The notes: generated from the letters alone by a model not told the origin. DNA of 27,606 bases from Acidobacteriota bacterium (GCA_021802085.1 JAKAAZ010000012.1:1-27606); one strand, 5' to 3'; shown: positions 8,190 to 16,358, counted from the stretch's first letter. A program made the numbers and translations.

Positions 8190-9362
8190 ATGACCGAGCC
8201 GAGTCCATTTGTCGATGTTCCGACCGCACTGGGAGAGATCCGGACGGGCCGCATGATCGTCGTGGTGGATGACGAAAACCGCGAGAATGAGGGCGATTTA
8301 ACTCTGGCGGCGGAATTTGTGACGCCGGAAGCCATCAACTTCATGGCGCGCTTTGGGCGAGGACTTATCTGTCTGGCGCTCACGGAAGATCGCGCCGACC
8401 ATCTCCGTCTGCGTCCGATGACTGAGGAGAACACCTCGCGCTTTGGCACCGCCTTCACGGAGAGCATCGAGGCGCGGGAAGGCGTGACGACGGGAATCTC
8501 CGCGCATGATCGCGCCCATACCATCCGGGTGGCCATCGATCCTAAATCCGGCGCAGCGGACTTGGCGCGGCCGGGGCATGTGTTTCCGCTGCGGGCGCGT
8601 CGTGGTGGAGTCCTCGTGCGCGCCGGTCAAACCGAGGCATCTGTCGACCTGGCAAGGTTGGCCGGGCTTGTTCCTGCCGGGGTCATTTGCGAAATCATGA
8701 AGGACGACGGCACGATGGCGCGAGTGCCGGACCTGATTCATTTCTGCGAAGAACATGGCATCAAGCTGTTGACCGTTGCAGAAGTGATCCGCTATCGGTT
8801 GCAGCATGAGCGGAACATCTATCGTGTGGCGGAATCCATGCTGCCCACTCCGTTCGGGGATTTCCGCATGATCGCCTATGAGAGCGAAGTGGATGGTGGA
8901 GAAAGCCACGTTGCGCTGGTGCTTGGGGACGTGGCGCAAAGCGAAGCGCCAGTGTTGGTGCGGGTACATACGCATTGCCTGGCCGGAGATGTATTCGGCA
9001 CCCCACTGTGCGATTGCCAACAGGTTGTGCGTCGATCATTGCAGATGATTGCAGAAGCGGGATGCGGGGCGCTGATCTATCTGCACAACAATACGAAAGG
9101 TTTTGGGATCGATACGAAGGGTTCCGAGGCGCGGCTGGTCTTTCATCACGATATACGCGCGCATGAGCGCAGTGAAGACCGCCAGTATCGCATTTTGCGC
9201 CAGGTCGGACTGGGCGGCCAGATTCTGTCGGATCTGAAGATCCGACAGATTCGTTTGCTGACGAATACTCCCACGCACGTTCCTGCTCTACAGGGCTTCA
9301 ACGTCGAAATTGTCGAACAAGTTCCCATCCCAGTGGAAAAATCCTCGCTGCTGGCACGTTAA
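8190..9362 (+). CDS. RibBA-like protein: DHBP synthase plus degenerate GTP cyclohydrolase II domain
   Basis: A 390-residue protein with the two-domain RibBA layout. The N-terminal domain (1-205) matches 3,4-dihydroxy-2-butanone-4-phosphate synthase: DDENRENEGDL (27-37), EGVTTGISAHDRA, RPGHVFPLRA and CEIMKDDGTMARVP. However, the usual GHTEA motif reads GQTEA, with Gln at 147 where E. coli RibB has its metal-ligand His. The C-terminal domain (about 210-380) keeps the GTP cyclohydrolase II zinc cysteines C263, C274 and C276 (HTHCLAGDVFGTPLCDC) and the RLLTNTP segment. The hallmark RQEGRGIGL is replaced by HNNTKGFGI (299-307), and the downstream DTVEAN region is not recognisable. It may have only one activity, a different substrate, or be a paralogue of a canonical ribBA elsewhere. 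No FMN riboswitch precedes it, and no other rib gene is adjacent. No good ribosome-binding site is seen near ATG 8190. Confidence 0.85.
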   Translation: MTEPSPFVDVPTALGEIRTGRMIVVVDDENRENEGDLTLAAEFVTPEAINFMARFGRGLICLALTEDRADHLRLRPMTEENTSRFGTAFTESIEAREGVTTGISAHDRAHTIRVAIDPKSGAADLARPGHVFPLRARRGGVLVRAGQTEASVDLARLAGLVPAGVICEIMKDDGTMARVPDLIHFCEEHGIKLLTVAEVIRYRLQHERNIYRVAESMLPTPFGDFRMIAYESEVDGGESHVALVLGDVAQSEAPVLVRVHTHCLAGDVFGTPLCDCQQVVRRSLQMIAEAGCGALIYLHNNTKGFGIDTKGSEARLVFHHDIRAHERSEDRQYRILRQVGLGGQILSDLKIRQIRLLTNTPTHVPALQGFNVEIVEQVPIPVEKSSLLAR

Positions 9363-9388
9363 ATCTTGCATATCCGCGCAAATAAGTC

Positions 9389-9417
9389 GTGACAAGTGCC
9401 TTGCGTTGCGATATTGT
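9389..9417 (+). promoter_or_regulatory. Promoter of the exported barrel-like protein gene
   Basis: GTGACA (9389-9394), a 17-base spacer and TATTGT (9412-9417) form a plausible sigma70 promoter. The leader would be short, and TGAGGTGA at 9427-9434, a near-perfect anti-Shine-Dalgarno complement, lies 5 bases before ATG 9439. Confidence 0.45.
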
Positions 9418-9438
9418 CCCTAGGTTTGAGGTGAGTCC

Positions 9439-10227
9439 ATGCGCGCCGTCGCGAGTTTTGCCCTAGAACAGGAGCCACGAATTCCACGCAGCCATTTTTC
9501 AACCGGAACAGCGCGGATTTTCCTGTATTTGCTATTCATCTTTGAAATTTTGTCGGCTCCATTCTTGTTTTTGCCGATCGCTTCCGGCCAACAGACCACG
9601 TTGAAACGGTATGACGTGTACGCTGGATTCGCAGATCTGAATAGTCCCGCCCTTGGCCTGAATCAGACGGGGTTGCATACGCAATTCGGCGTGAATGAAC
9701 GCAGGTGGTATGCCCTTGGCCTTGATTACAGCGTCAGCAGCGGTTCGACGGTGCTGAAACCCGATCTGCTGCCAACATCTCTTCAGCAGCAACTGGCGCC
9801 TATCATCGAGCAATATATTCTGGCAGGAGTGGTTCCGCAGACCTACCAGTTGACGCTGCCAGCTCATGTCATGACGCAGTCATTTGCTGCCGGGCCGCAA
9901 TTTGCGTATCGGCACTTCTCGCGGGTCACGTTATTCGTGCGGCCGTCGGTGGGCGCGTTCCGTCTGGCGGCGACGCCCCATCCCGGCGACCCGATTGCCA
10001 CCGTTATCTCGCAGGCGCTTGTTCCATCCGGTCATAAAGTGGACTGGACGGGCTTTTATGGCTTTGGCGGCGGCGATGAAATCCTTCTCACTCCCCATTT
10101 TGGCGTGCGCACCCAAATGGACCTCGTATGGAACCATCCGTTCAACGACATTCTGGCGAACGGCTTTTGGACCGTGCGATATTCGGTCGGCCTGAATGTC
10201 CATGTTGGGCGGAACATTTTGGAGTAG
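9439..10227 (+). CDS. Exported, outer-membrane beta-barrel-like protein, unknown function
   Basis: A 262-residue protein with a long N-terminal segment, a hydrophobic signal stretch near residues 29-47 (FLYLLFIFEILSAPFLFLPI) and a likely cleavage site after IASG, before QQTTLKRYDVYAG. The mature part alternates polar and hydrophobic residues with many aromatics (RRWYALGLDYSVSSGSTV, FAAGPQFAYRHF, GVRTQMDLVWNHPF). It ends WTVRYSVGLNVHVGRNILE, as small outer-membrane barrels often do. The opening YDVYAGFADL resembles the first strand of acidobacterial porin-like barrels. No enzyme motif is seen. The excellent ribosome-binding site supports ATG 9439. The gene converges on the HAD gene. Confidence 0.75.
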   Translation: MRAVASFALEQEPRIPRSHFSTGTARIFLYLLFIFEILSAPFLFLPIASGQQTTLKRYDVYAGFADLNSPALGLNQTGLHTQFGVNERRWYALGLDYSVSSGSTVLKPDLLPTSLQQQLAPIIEQYILAGVVPQTYQLTLPAHVMTQSFAAGPQFAYRHFSRVTLFVRPSVGAFRLAATPHPGDPIATVISQALVPSGHKVDWTGFYGFGGGDEILLTPHFGVRTQMDLVWNHPFNDILANGFWTVRYSVGLNVHVGRNILE

Positions 10228-10256
10228 ACGTTTCGCGCGGCCGGGAGCGTCCCGAT

Positions 10257-10907
10257 TTAGCCGCGGGAACCACACGCGAGCACGGGCGGCAACTGGCTGG
10301 CCCAGCCCTCTCGTTCCAGGTCTGTTTGCAGTGTTTGTGGACTGCGGAACACCAGCGCGTGCAATCCCACATGGCGCGCCCCTTCTACATTTTCGGCGCG
10401 GTCATCGAGGAAGAGTGCTTCGTCTGCACGGACGTTCAGTTGCTCCAGCGTATGTTCGTAAATCGCCGCCATCGGTTTGATCAAGTTCAACTCACACGAC
10501 CAGGTGAGATGATGAAAGCGGTCAAGCCAGCGAAAATTGTCTCTCATATACGCGAGCAAATCTTCGCCCATGTTGGACAGAATTGCGATCTTCATCCCGG
10601 AAGCGCGCACGCGATCGACCCATGCCAGCATGATTGGGTCGACAGTGGCCCACAGCAGAACATCCTGCTCGATCAGCGCTTCGATTTGTTCTGGAGAAAG
10701 AGACACGCCGGTATCGCGCGCAATTGTTGGCCAGTAGGTATGGCCGTTCAACGTGCCGCAGTCGTAATCCAGCCGATATTTCCAGTAATGCGCATCGAAA
10801 ATCTCGGGAGAAAGTCCGGAGATTTTCAGCAGGCGAGCGCGTGCATCCGGCTCAGGTGGGCCGGACAGTACCAGACCATAATCGAAAATGACAGCGCGCA
10901 AAGGCAT
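10257..10907 (-). CDS. HAD-superfamily phosphatase (YihX-like)
   Basis: A 216-residue haloacid-dehalogenase-fold hydrolase. Motif I is FDYGLVL: the nucleophile D9 is present, but the second Asp of the classical DxD is Gly, as in the YihX-type sequence FDLGNV. Motif II is ILSNMG, motif III is the Lys in NLIKPMAAIYEHTLEQL, and motif IV is LFLDDRAENVEGA. A helical cap lies between motifs I and II (about 20-90). YihX acts on alpha-D-glucose-1-phosphate in E. coli; the substrate here is unknown. The gene lies downstream of tpiA on the same strand after a 133-base gap that holds only a weak hairpin near 10965-10978, so it may be read from the glycolytic operon. Confidence 0.82.
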   Translation of the reverse strand: MPLRAVIFDYGLVLSGPPEPDARARLLKISGLSPEIFDAHYWKYRLDYDCGTLNGHTYWPTIARDTGVSLSPEQIEALIEQDVLLWATVDPIMLAWVDRVRASGMKIAILSNMGEDLLAYMRDNFRWLDRFHHLTWSCELNLIKPMAAIYEHTLEQLNVRADEALFLDDRAENVEGARHVGLHALVFRSPQTLQTDLEREGWASQLPPVLACGSRG

Positions 10908-11040
10908 GAAGTCTATGGTGAAGAATGGGAAAAGCTTGCGGTTTCAAGAATAAAGCGACTGCCTGGAGCCACTGCTCCTGAAGAAATAGCCATATGGTTA
11001 GCCTTCTACAGAATACATGCGCAAGAAATGAATTCTCGAT

Positions 11041-11796
11041 CTAGTACAGGACAATTTTCGAGAAGGAATGCGGATCGAGGCTCGCACCGCCCACCAAAGC
11101 GCCGTCGATCTCTTCTTGATTCATCAGTGCGCTGGCATTTTCCGGCTTCACGCTACCGCCATAGAGGATGCGCATTTTGTCGGCGATTTCGCGGCCGAGT
11201 GAGCGTACCACCTGCTCGCGAATGATGTGATGGGCTTCCGCGGCCATCTCCGGCGTGGCCGTTTTGCCTGTACCGATGGCCCACACCGGTTCATATGCAA
11301 TCGCGATGGATCCAGCGTGTTCCGGCGCTATGCCAGTCAGAGCCTCTGCGGTTTGCCGTAACAGGACATCTGCGGTTTTGCCGCTTTCGCGCTGGGCCAA
11401 CAGCTCGCCAACGCAGACGATAGGAATGAGTTTGTGTTTGAGTGCTGCATGAAGTCTCTTATTGACGGTCTCGTCAGTTTCGCCGAAGAACTGACGCCGC
11501 TCGGAGTGGCCGAGGACGACATGGGTACAGCCGGCGGCAACCAGCATGGGAGCGGAAATCTCGCCCGTGAAGGCGCCTTCTTCTTTCCAATACATGTTCT
11601 GTCCGCCGACGCGGACATTGCTGCCCTGTGCCGCGGCAACAACGGTAGCGATATCGACGAATGGGGGGCAGAGGACGATCTCATCACGAGTGTGGCTGTG
11701 AACCAGAGGCAGAAATGCTGTAACAAAGTCATTCGCCTGTGCCGGAGTTTTATACATCTTCCAGTTGGCTGCAATCAAAGGTTTGCGAGTGCTCAC
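11041..11796 (-). CDS. tpiA: Triosephosphate isomerase
   Basis: Interconverts dihydroxyacetone phosphate and glyceraldehyde-3-phosphate. The protein has 251 residues, the normal length. Catalytic residues are visible: K13 in AANWKM, H97 in VVLGHSERRQFFGE, and E169 in AYEPVWAIGTGKTA. The phosphate-binding loop follows (ILYGGSVKPENA, then DGALVGGASLD). The start is GTG 11796, whose bases overlap the TGA of pgk (GTGA), so translation is coupled to pgk. It is the last glycolytic gene of the cluster gap, ridA, pgk, tpiA. Confidence 0.97.
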   Translation of the reverse strand: MSTRKPLIAANWKMYKTPAQANDFVTAFLPLVHSHTRDEIVLCPPFVDIATVVAAAQGSNVRVGGQNMYWKEEGAFTGEISAPMLVAAGCTHVVLGHSERRQFFGETDETVNKRLHAALKHKLIPIVCVGELLAQRESGKTADVLLRQTAEALTGIAPEHAGSIAIAYEPVWAIGTGKTATPEMAAEAHHIIREQVVRSLGREIADKMRILYGGSVKPENASALMNQEEIDGALVGGASLDPHSFSKIVLY

Positions 11797-13013
11797 GCGG
11801 TCTTCTCCGACAGGGCTTCGACGCCCGGTAATTTCTTGCCTTCAAGGAATTCCAGCGACGCGCCGCCACCGGTAGAAATGTGAGTGATTTTATCGGCCAC
11901 GCCGGCTTTATGGACTGCGGCCACAGAATCTCCGCCGCCGACGATTGAGGTTGCTGAAGGATTGTCCGCGACGGCTTGCGCTACCTGCATGGTGCCAAGC
12001 GCGAAGGCGGGCATCTCAAAGACTCCCATGGGACCATTCCAAACGATGGTGCGGGCGCGAGAGATTTCGTCGACAAACAGATCGATGGTTGCTGGGCCGA
12101 TATCGAGCGCCATCCAGTCGGCGGGAAAAGATTGGTCGCCGGAGAATATCTGCGTGTGGGCGTCGGCGGCAAATTTATCGGCCAGGATGTGATCGACCGG
12201 CAGCAGAAAACGCACTCCACGCTTGGTCGCAGATTCCATGGCTTGTCGTGCCACGTCGAGTTTGTCCGCCTCCAGCAAAGACTTGCCGACGTCCTGCCCT
12301 TTGGCCTTGAGGAAGGTATACGCCATGCCGCCGCCGATCAGCAGAGCGTCGACTTTGTCGAGCAGATTCTGGATCACCTCAATCTTGTCGGAGACCTTGG
12401 CGCCTCCCAGGATCGCGATAAATGGCTTCTCAGGCCCGGTGAGTGCCTTGCCGAGATAGTTCAGCTCCTTCTCCATCAACAATCCCGCGGCGGATTGCGC
12501 GACGAAATGCGTAATGCCTTCGGTGGAAGCGTGAGCGCGGTGGGCGCTGCCGAAGGCATCATTGACGTATATGTCGCAGAGTTTTGCGAGTTGTTTCGCG
12601 AAGGCTGGATCGTTCTTCTCTTCTTCCGCATGAAAGCGAAGATTTTCCAGCAGCAGCACCTGCCCGGATTCCAGCATGCGCACCATTTCTTTTGCCGTGT
12701 CGCCCACGCAGTCCGGCGAGAAGCCGACATTGACCGACTGGCCAAGGCTGTGGCCGAGCAGTTGCCGCAGCCGATCGACAACCGGGCGCAGGCTCATTTG
12801 CGGATTGGGCTTTCCTTTCGGTCGACCGAGGTGCGACGCAAGGATGACCTTGGCGCGGTGGCGAAGCGCATATTCCAGCGTAGGAAGCGTCTCGCGGATG
12901 CGCGTGTCATCCATGATCTGGGTTCCATCTTCAGAGAGGGGGACGTTGAAGTCCACGCGAATCAAAACATGCTTATGTTCCAGGGACACATCGCGAATCG
13001 ATAGCTTTGCCAT
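11793..13013 (-). CDS. pgk: Phosphoglycerate kinase
   Basis: Transfers phosphate from 1,3-bisphosphoglycerate to ADP. The protein has 406 residues, typical for bacterial PGK. Motifs in order: RVDFNVPLSEDG (substrate site), SHLGRPKGKPN, LLLENLRFHAEEEKND, AILGGAKVSDKIEVI, LIGGGMAYTFLKA, WNGPMGVFEMPAFALGT and IVGGGDSVAAVHKAG (nucleotide phosphate loop), ending in STGGGASLEFLEGKKLPGV. The gene starts 12 bases after the stop of ridA and overlaps tpiA by four bases at its 3' end, so the three are almost certainly co-transcribed. Confidence 0.97.
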   Translation of the reverse strand: MAKLSIRDVSLEHKHVLIRVDFNVPLSEDGTQIMDDTRIRETLPTLEYALRHRAKVILASHLGRPKGKPNPQMSLRPVVDRLRQLLGHSLGQSVNVGFSPDCVGDTAKEMVRMLESGQVLLLENLRFHAEEEKNDPAFAKQLAKLCDIYVNDAFGSAHRAHASTEGITHFVAQSAAGLLMEKELNYLGKALTGPEKPFIAILGGAKVSDKIEVIQNLLDKVDALLIGGGMAYTFLKAKGQDVGKSLLEADKLDVARQAMESATKRGVRFLLPVDHILADKFAADAHTQIFSGDQSFPADWMALDIGPATIDLFVDEISRARTIVWNGPMGVFEMPAFALGTMQVAQAVADNPSATSIVGGGDSVAAVHKAGVADKITHISTGGGASLEFLEGKKLPGVEALSEKTA

Positions 13014-13025
13014 ACATGCGCTCGC

Positions 13026-13406
13026 TTAACTTTCTGCTTTGGGAAGGACTGCTTCCGCTTCGATTTCCACGCGCCAAGCCGGGTTCAACAGCTTAGAGAC
13101 CACGACCATGGTAGTAGCGGGGCGGACAGTACCGAAGTACTCGCCGTGGACGTGGCCAATCGCTTCCCAGTCCTCAACGTGGGTCAGGTACATGCGTGTA
13201 CGCACCACATCTTCCAGCTTCGCTCCGGCCTGTTCGAGTGTCTTCTGGATGATGGTCAGGACGTGGCGTGTCTGGGCGTCGGCGTCGGCTTGCTCCGCGC
13301 CTACTGGACCAGTACCGGACACATGGATCGTGTTTCCGATACGCACGGCGCGTGAAAACCCGATGATGGGCTCGTATGGGGATGTGCCGGCGATATTCTG
13401 TCGCAT
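13026..13406 (-). CDS. RidA/YjgF/YER057c-family protein (enamine/imine deaminase)
   Basis: A 126-residue protein of the Rid family, which hydrolyses reactive enamines or imines such as those released by PLP enzymes. The motifs are FSRAVRIGNTIHVSGTGPVG, DAQTRHVLTIIQKTLEQAGAKLEDVVRTRMYLT, and the C-terminal VRPATTMVVVSKLLNPAWRVEIEAEAVLP. In the last one, the Arg and Glu expected for the RidA-type active site are present. ATG 13406 has GGAG upstream; a TTG at 13421 would add five residues. The gene sits between gap and pgk, which is an unusual place for it. Rid subfamily (RidA against Rid4-7) cannot be settled by eye, so no symbol is given. Confidence 0.88.
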   Translation of the reverse strand: MRQNIAGTSPYEPIIGFSRAVRIGNTIHVSGTGPVGAEQADADAQTRHVLTIIQKTLEQAGAKLEDVVRTRMYLTHVEDWEAIGHVHGEYFGTVRPATTMVVVSKLLNPAWRVEIEAEAVLPKAES

Positions 13407-13440
13407 GATATATGACTCCAAAGATGGAATTTACCGGGCC

Positions 13441-13479
13441 TTCCGAAGGACAGCGGCATCGTCCCGCAGTCCTTCGGAA
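13441..13479 (-). other. Strong intercistronic hairpin between gap and ridA
   Basis: TTCCGAAGGAC (13441-13451) and GTCCTTCGGAA (13469-13479) form a perfect 11-bp stem. Inside, GCGG 13453-13456 pairs with CCGC 13464-13467. No T-run follows on the minus strand, so it is not a typical terminator. It may stabilise the 3' end of gap mRNA or lower read-through into ridA-pgk-tpiA (inference). A dispersed palindromic repeat is another possibility. Confidence 0.6.
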
Positions 13480-13504
13480 ATCTGTCGCTCGCGGCGGAAT
13501 TGCG

Positions 13505-14509
13505 CTAGAGACCTTTCTTCACGAGGAAAAGAACCAAGTCCCGGACACGGCAGGAGTAGCCCCATTCGTTGTCGTACCAGCTCAGCACCTTAACCATATT
13601 GCCGACCACTTTGGTCAGCGGGGCGTCGATGATCGAAGAAAGCGGATTGCCTCTGTAGTCCGACGAGACCAGGGGTGCCGTCTCAAAGCCCAGAATCCCT
13701 TTCAGCGGGCCTTCCGCGGCTGCCTTGAGCGCCGCGTTGACGGATTCGACCGTGACCGGCTTTTCTGTAACTACGGTGAGGTCGACGACGGAAACCACAG
13801 GGGTCGGAACGCGCAGGGAGAAGCCGTCCAGCTTGCCCTTCAGCTCCGGTATCACAAGGTGCAGCGCCTTGGCTGCGCCGGTCGATGTGGGAATGATAGA
13901 GAGGCTGGCGGCACGGGCGCGACGCAGATCTGCATGCGGGAAATCGAGCGTGACCTGATCGTTGGTAAAGCTGTGGATGGTGTTCATCAGGCCGGAAACA
14001 ATGCCGAAGTTTTCCAGCAGCACCTTGGCCAACGGGGCCAGACAATTGGTGGTGCAGGAGGCATTGGAAATGACGTTGTGTTTAGCGGCATCATACTTGT
14101 TCTCATTCACGCCCAGCACAATGGTCAGATCTTCATTCGACGCCGGGGCGGAGATGATGACCTTCTTGACGGTCGACCCCAGGTGCGCCTTTGCCTTCGT
14201 GGCATCGGTAAAGTGTCCGGTCGATTCGATGACGATCTGGGCGCCGACGGAGTCCCAGGGAAGTTTGGCAGGGTCCCGTTCCGCAAAGACTTTGATCTTC
14301 TTGCCGTCCACGCTGACGAAATCGTCGCCATGCTGGACGTCGTTGTGCAGATTGCCGAGAACAGAATCGTGCTTCAGCAAGTGGGCCAGGGTTTTCGGGT
14401 TCGTCAGGTCGTTGACAGCGACAAAATCGATTTCAGGATTGCCGAGAGATGCCCGCAGGACATTGCGTCCAATGCGGCCAAAACCGTTGATGCCAACCTT
14501 CACAGCCAT
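13505..14509 (-). CDS. gap: Glyceraldehyde-3-phosphate dehydrogenase, type I
   Basis: Oxidative phosphorylation of glyceraldehyde-3-phosphate. The protein has 334 residues. The N-terminus KVGINGFGRIGRNVLRA is the classical Rossmann opening. AVNDLTNPKTLAHLLKHDS carries D34, typical of NAD-dependent (glycolytic) enzymes. The catalytic Cys is C152 in SNASCTTNCLAPLAKVL, and the catalytic His is H179 in TIHSFTNDQ. The C-terminal VKVLSWYDNEWGYSCRVRDL is present. ATG 14509 is supported by AGGAGGG upstream; an in-frame start at 14557 would add 16 unrelated residues. It is the first gene of the glycolytic cluster. Confidence 0.97.
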   Translation of the reverse strand: MAVKVGINGFGRIGRNVLRASLGNPEIDFVAVNDLTNPKTLAHLLKHDSVLGNLHNDVQHGDDFVSVDGKKIKVFAERDPAKLPWDSVGAQIVIESTGHFTDATKAKAHLGSTVKKVIISAPASNEDLTIVLGVNENKYDAAKHNVISNASCTTNCLAPLAKVLLENFGIVSGLMNTIHSFTNDQVTLDFPHADLRRARAASLSIIPTSTGAAKALHLVIPELKGKLDGFSLRVPTPVVSVVDLTVVTEKPVTVESVNAALKAAAEGPLKGILGFETAPLVSSDYRGNPLSSIIDAPLTKVVGNMVKVLSWYDNEWGYSCRVRDLVLFLVKKGL

Positions 14510-14546
14510 TATAAATTTCCCTCCTGTTGAATAACGAAAATGAGCA

Positions 14547-14574
14547 TATATAGGCATTGTACGATGTCTGACAG
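14547..14574 (-). promoter_or_regulatory. Possible promoter of the gap-ridA-pgk-tpiA cluster
   Basis: Read on the minus strand, CTGTCA (14574-14569), a 16-base spacer and TATATA (14552-14547) lie about 40 bases before the gap start. The -35 match is imperfect, and a TACAAT a few bases upstream is an alternative -10. Confidence 0.35.
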
Positions 14575-14758
14575 GACAGCTCAGGTGATGACGAACACAG
14601 CGGCGCGAAAATCGGACGGCTCATGATCATGAAAACGTTGCAAGGATGCAGATTCAGGCGTCGAATAGCTTGTAACGCGCTTCGCACCGGACGCGGATTT
14701 GGCAAGGGAATGAGTCGCCAGTTTGCAGCGTATGCAGTCAATGTGTTACAAGCGCATC

Positions 14759-15682
14759 ATGCGCGATTGGGTGCGCGAAAAACTAATGAGACGTCGTAAG
14801 AAGCCGGTGACGAACAATTCCGAGTCCACCGGAAAGATTGGTCACGAGATTCCGCAGGACCAGCCAGCGCCTTTGCAGCCGTCCTATCCTCAATCGCCCG
14901 CACATGAGGATGCGACGCAGAGCCAAGCTCGAACCGACCCCGCCGTGCAACGCTCCAATGACAACGCGGGCGCGGCGGCACAGTCCGACGATCGCAGCAC
15001 GAAGCAGTCGGGCAGGCAGTGGCGAAACCGGCATGGGAATCGCTCCGAAGGCCAAACCGGCGGCGGAGAGACCAAGCCGGAAAGCCCAGGGAAGGCTGCC
15101 TCCGCGGCTTCGACCGGGGAACCGAGCCTGGTGGTGGAGACGCAGCCAGAGTCTCTGGGACAGCCCCCCGCTGAACTGCAGGCATCGAAATCGCCCAAGG
15201 GCTACGTCGTGCTGGCGATTGGCTTGCCCGGGTCGGGCAAGACAACCTGGTTCAAGCGCCGCGGGGTCACTCCGCTGTCGAGCGACATGCTGCGCAGCAT
15301 TCTGTTCGACGACATCACCGAGCAGCGATATCAGGGGCTGGTATTTTCGACATTGCGCTCGCTGCTGCGTGCCCGGCTGATCGCGAAGATGCCATGGAAC
15401 TACGTGGACGCGACGAACCTTTCGCCCCATGAAAGGCGACAGTGGATCAAGATGGCGAGGAGCTTCGGCTATGAAGTCCATGCCGTCTTTTTCGACGTTC
15501 CGTTCGAGGTCTGCATGGAACGAAACCAGCGCCGCGACTACATGGTGAACGAAGCAGCAATGCGCGGCATGGCAGAGCGACTGCGTCCGCCTTCGTTCAA
15601 AGAAGGTTTCCATAAAATTACCGTCGTTCGCGTGAAAAACGATCCCGGAACGCCAGTGGAAGACTTCCATCCGCAGGGATGA
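14759..15682 (+). CDS. P-loop polynucleotide-kinase-like protein with disordered N-terminus
   Basis: A 307-residue protein in two parts. Residues 1-150 are basic at first (MRDWVREKLMRRRKKP) and then low-complexity, rich in Gln, Ser, Pro, Gly and Asn, probably disordered. Residues 150-307 form an AAA_33/PNK-type kinase domain. Walker A is GLPGSGKTTWFKRR (155-168), followed by LSSDMLR, YVDATNLSPHERRQW (Asp 217 region), VHAVFFDVPFEVCMERNQRRDY (lid arginines), and the ending ERLRPPSFKEGFHKITVVRV. Such domains phosphorylate nucleic-acid ends or small molecules; the substrate here is unknown. Starts at 14723 (TTG), 14732 and 14741 are also in frame. The gene is divergent from gap. Confidence 0.78.
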   Translation: MRDWVREKLMRRRKKPVTNNSESTGKIGHEIPQDQPAPLQPSYPQSPAHEDATQSQARTDPAVQRSNDNAGAAAQSDDRSTKQSGRQWRNRHGNRSEGQTGGGETKPESPGKAASAASTGEPSLVVETQPESLGQPPAELQASKSPKGYVVLAIGLPGSGKTTWFKRRGVTPLSSDMLRSILFDDITEQRYQGLVFSTLRSLLRARLIAKMPWNYVDATNLSPHERRQWIKMARSFGYEVHAVFFDVPFEVCMERNQRRDYMVNEAAMRGMAERLRPPSFKEGFHKITVVRVKNDPGTPVEDFHPQG

Positions 15683-15740
15683 AATTGGTTCCCACGGGAC
15701 CGCAGGGAATTGCGGCCCCGCTCGTCTATTTGGCGCGATT

Positions 15741-16358
15741 ATGAGCTTATCCGTAAATAGATGCAGTCTGTCTCCAGCAGATCAAGGCCGCGGCCAAGGA
15801 AAGCAAGGCGACGTAGCTGGCCTCAGTTTTTGCGAATGTCGCTCAGGTCCAACGCCAGCACAGTGTTGCCCTGAACGAGACACACCATTTACCCTTGAGC
15901 GCGAGCAGTGGGTTCCCGCATCGCTCGATGACGTCTTTGCTTTCTTCGCCGATGCGGGCAATCTCGAACTGCTCACTCCAGAGTGGTTGCGCTTCCAAAT
16001 CCTCACTCCGCAGCCCATCGCGATGGCCTCCGGCAGGCTGATTGATTACAGGCTCCATTGGCGCGGCATCCCGATGCGCTGGCGAACCAAAATCACCGCA
16101 TGGCAGCCGCCGCAAGTCTTTGAAGATCTACAGCTCCAAGGCCCCTACAATCTCTGGCGCCATATCCATCGCTTCCAGGCGGTCGACGGCGGCACGCTCA
16201 TCGGCGATTGCGTGCGCTATTCTCTGCCCTTTGGCATTCTCGGGCGCATGGCGCACGCACTCTCTGCGCGCCAAAATGTTGAGAAGATTTTTGAGTTCCG
16301 CGAGCAGAGAGTTCGCGAATTATTCGGCGGCGACATCGGCGAATCGCGGCGTGGGTGA
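15741..16358 (+). CDS. SRPBCC (START-like) ligand-binding protein
   Basis: A 205-residue protein. From about residue 50 it matches the SRPBCC cyclase/dehydrase-like family: FTLEREQWVPASLDDVFAFF, ADAGNLELLTPEWLRFQILTP, IDYRLHWRGIPMRWRTKITAW, LQGPYNLWRHIHRFQ, GGTLIGDCVRYSLPFGILGRMAHAL. These helix-grip proteins bind hydrophobic ligands; the role here is unknown. The first 49 residues (Cys-, Gly- and Gln-rich) do not look like the family, yet there is no ATG, GTG or TTG codon in frame between 15741 and the domain. A rare CTG (codon 10), a frameshift, or a lost start is therefore possible. The gene converges on the exported-protein gene with 19 bases between stops. Confidence 0.75.
   Translation: MSLSVNRCSLSPADQGRGQGKQGDVAGLSFCECRSGPTPAQCCPERDTPFTLEREQWVPASLDDVFAFFADAGNLELLTPEWLRFQILTPQPIAMASGRLIDYRLHWRGIPMRWRTKITAWQPPQVFEDLQLQGPYNLWRHIHRFQAVDGGTLIGDCVRYSLPFGILGRMAHALSARQNVEKIFEFREQRVRELFGGDIGESRRG

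Noticed and set aside
10965..10978. Hairpin GGAGC-CACT-GCTCC after tpiA as a terminator
   Set aside because: Five-bp stem and no adjacent T-run on the minus strand; too weak to call.
11976..14530. Long plus-strand frames opposite pgk and gap
   Set aside because: Shadows of the glycolytic genes, whose active-site motifs are unambiguous on the minus strand.
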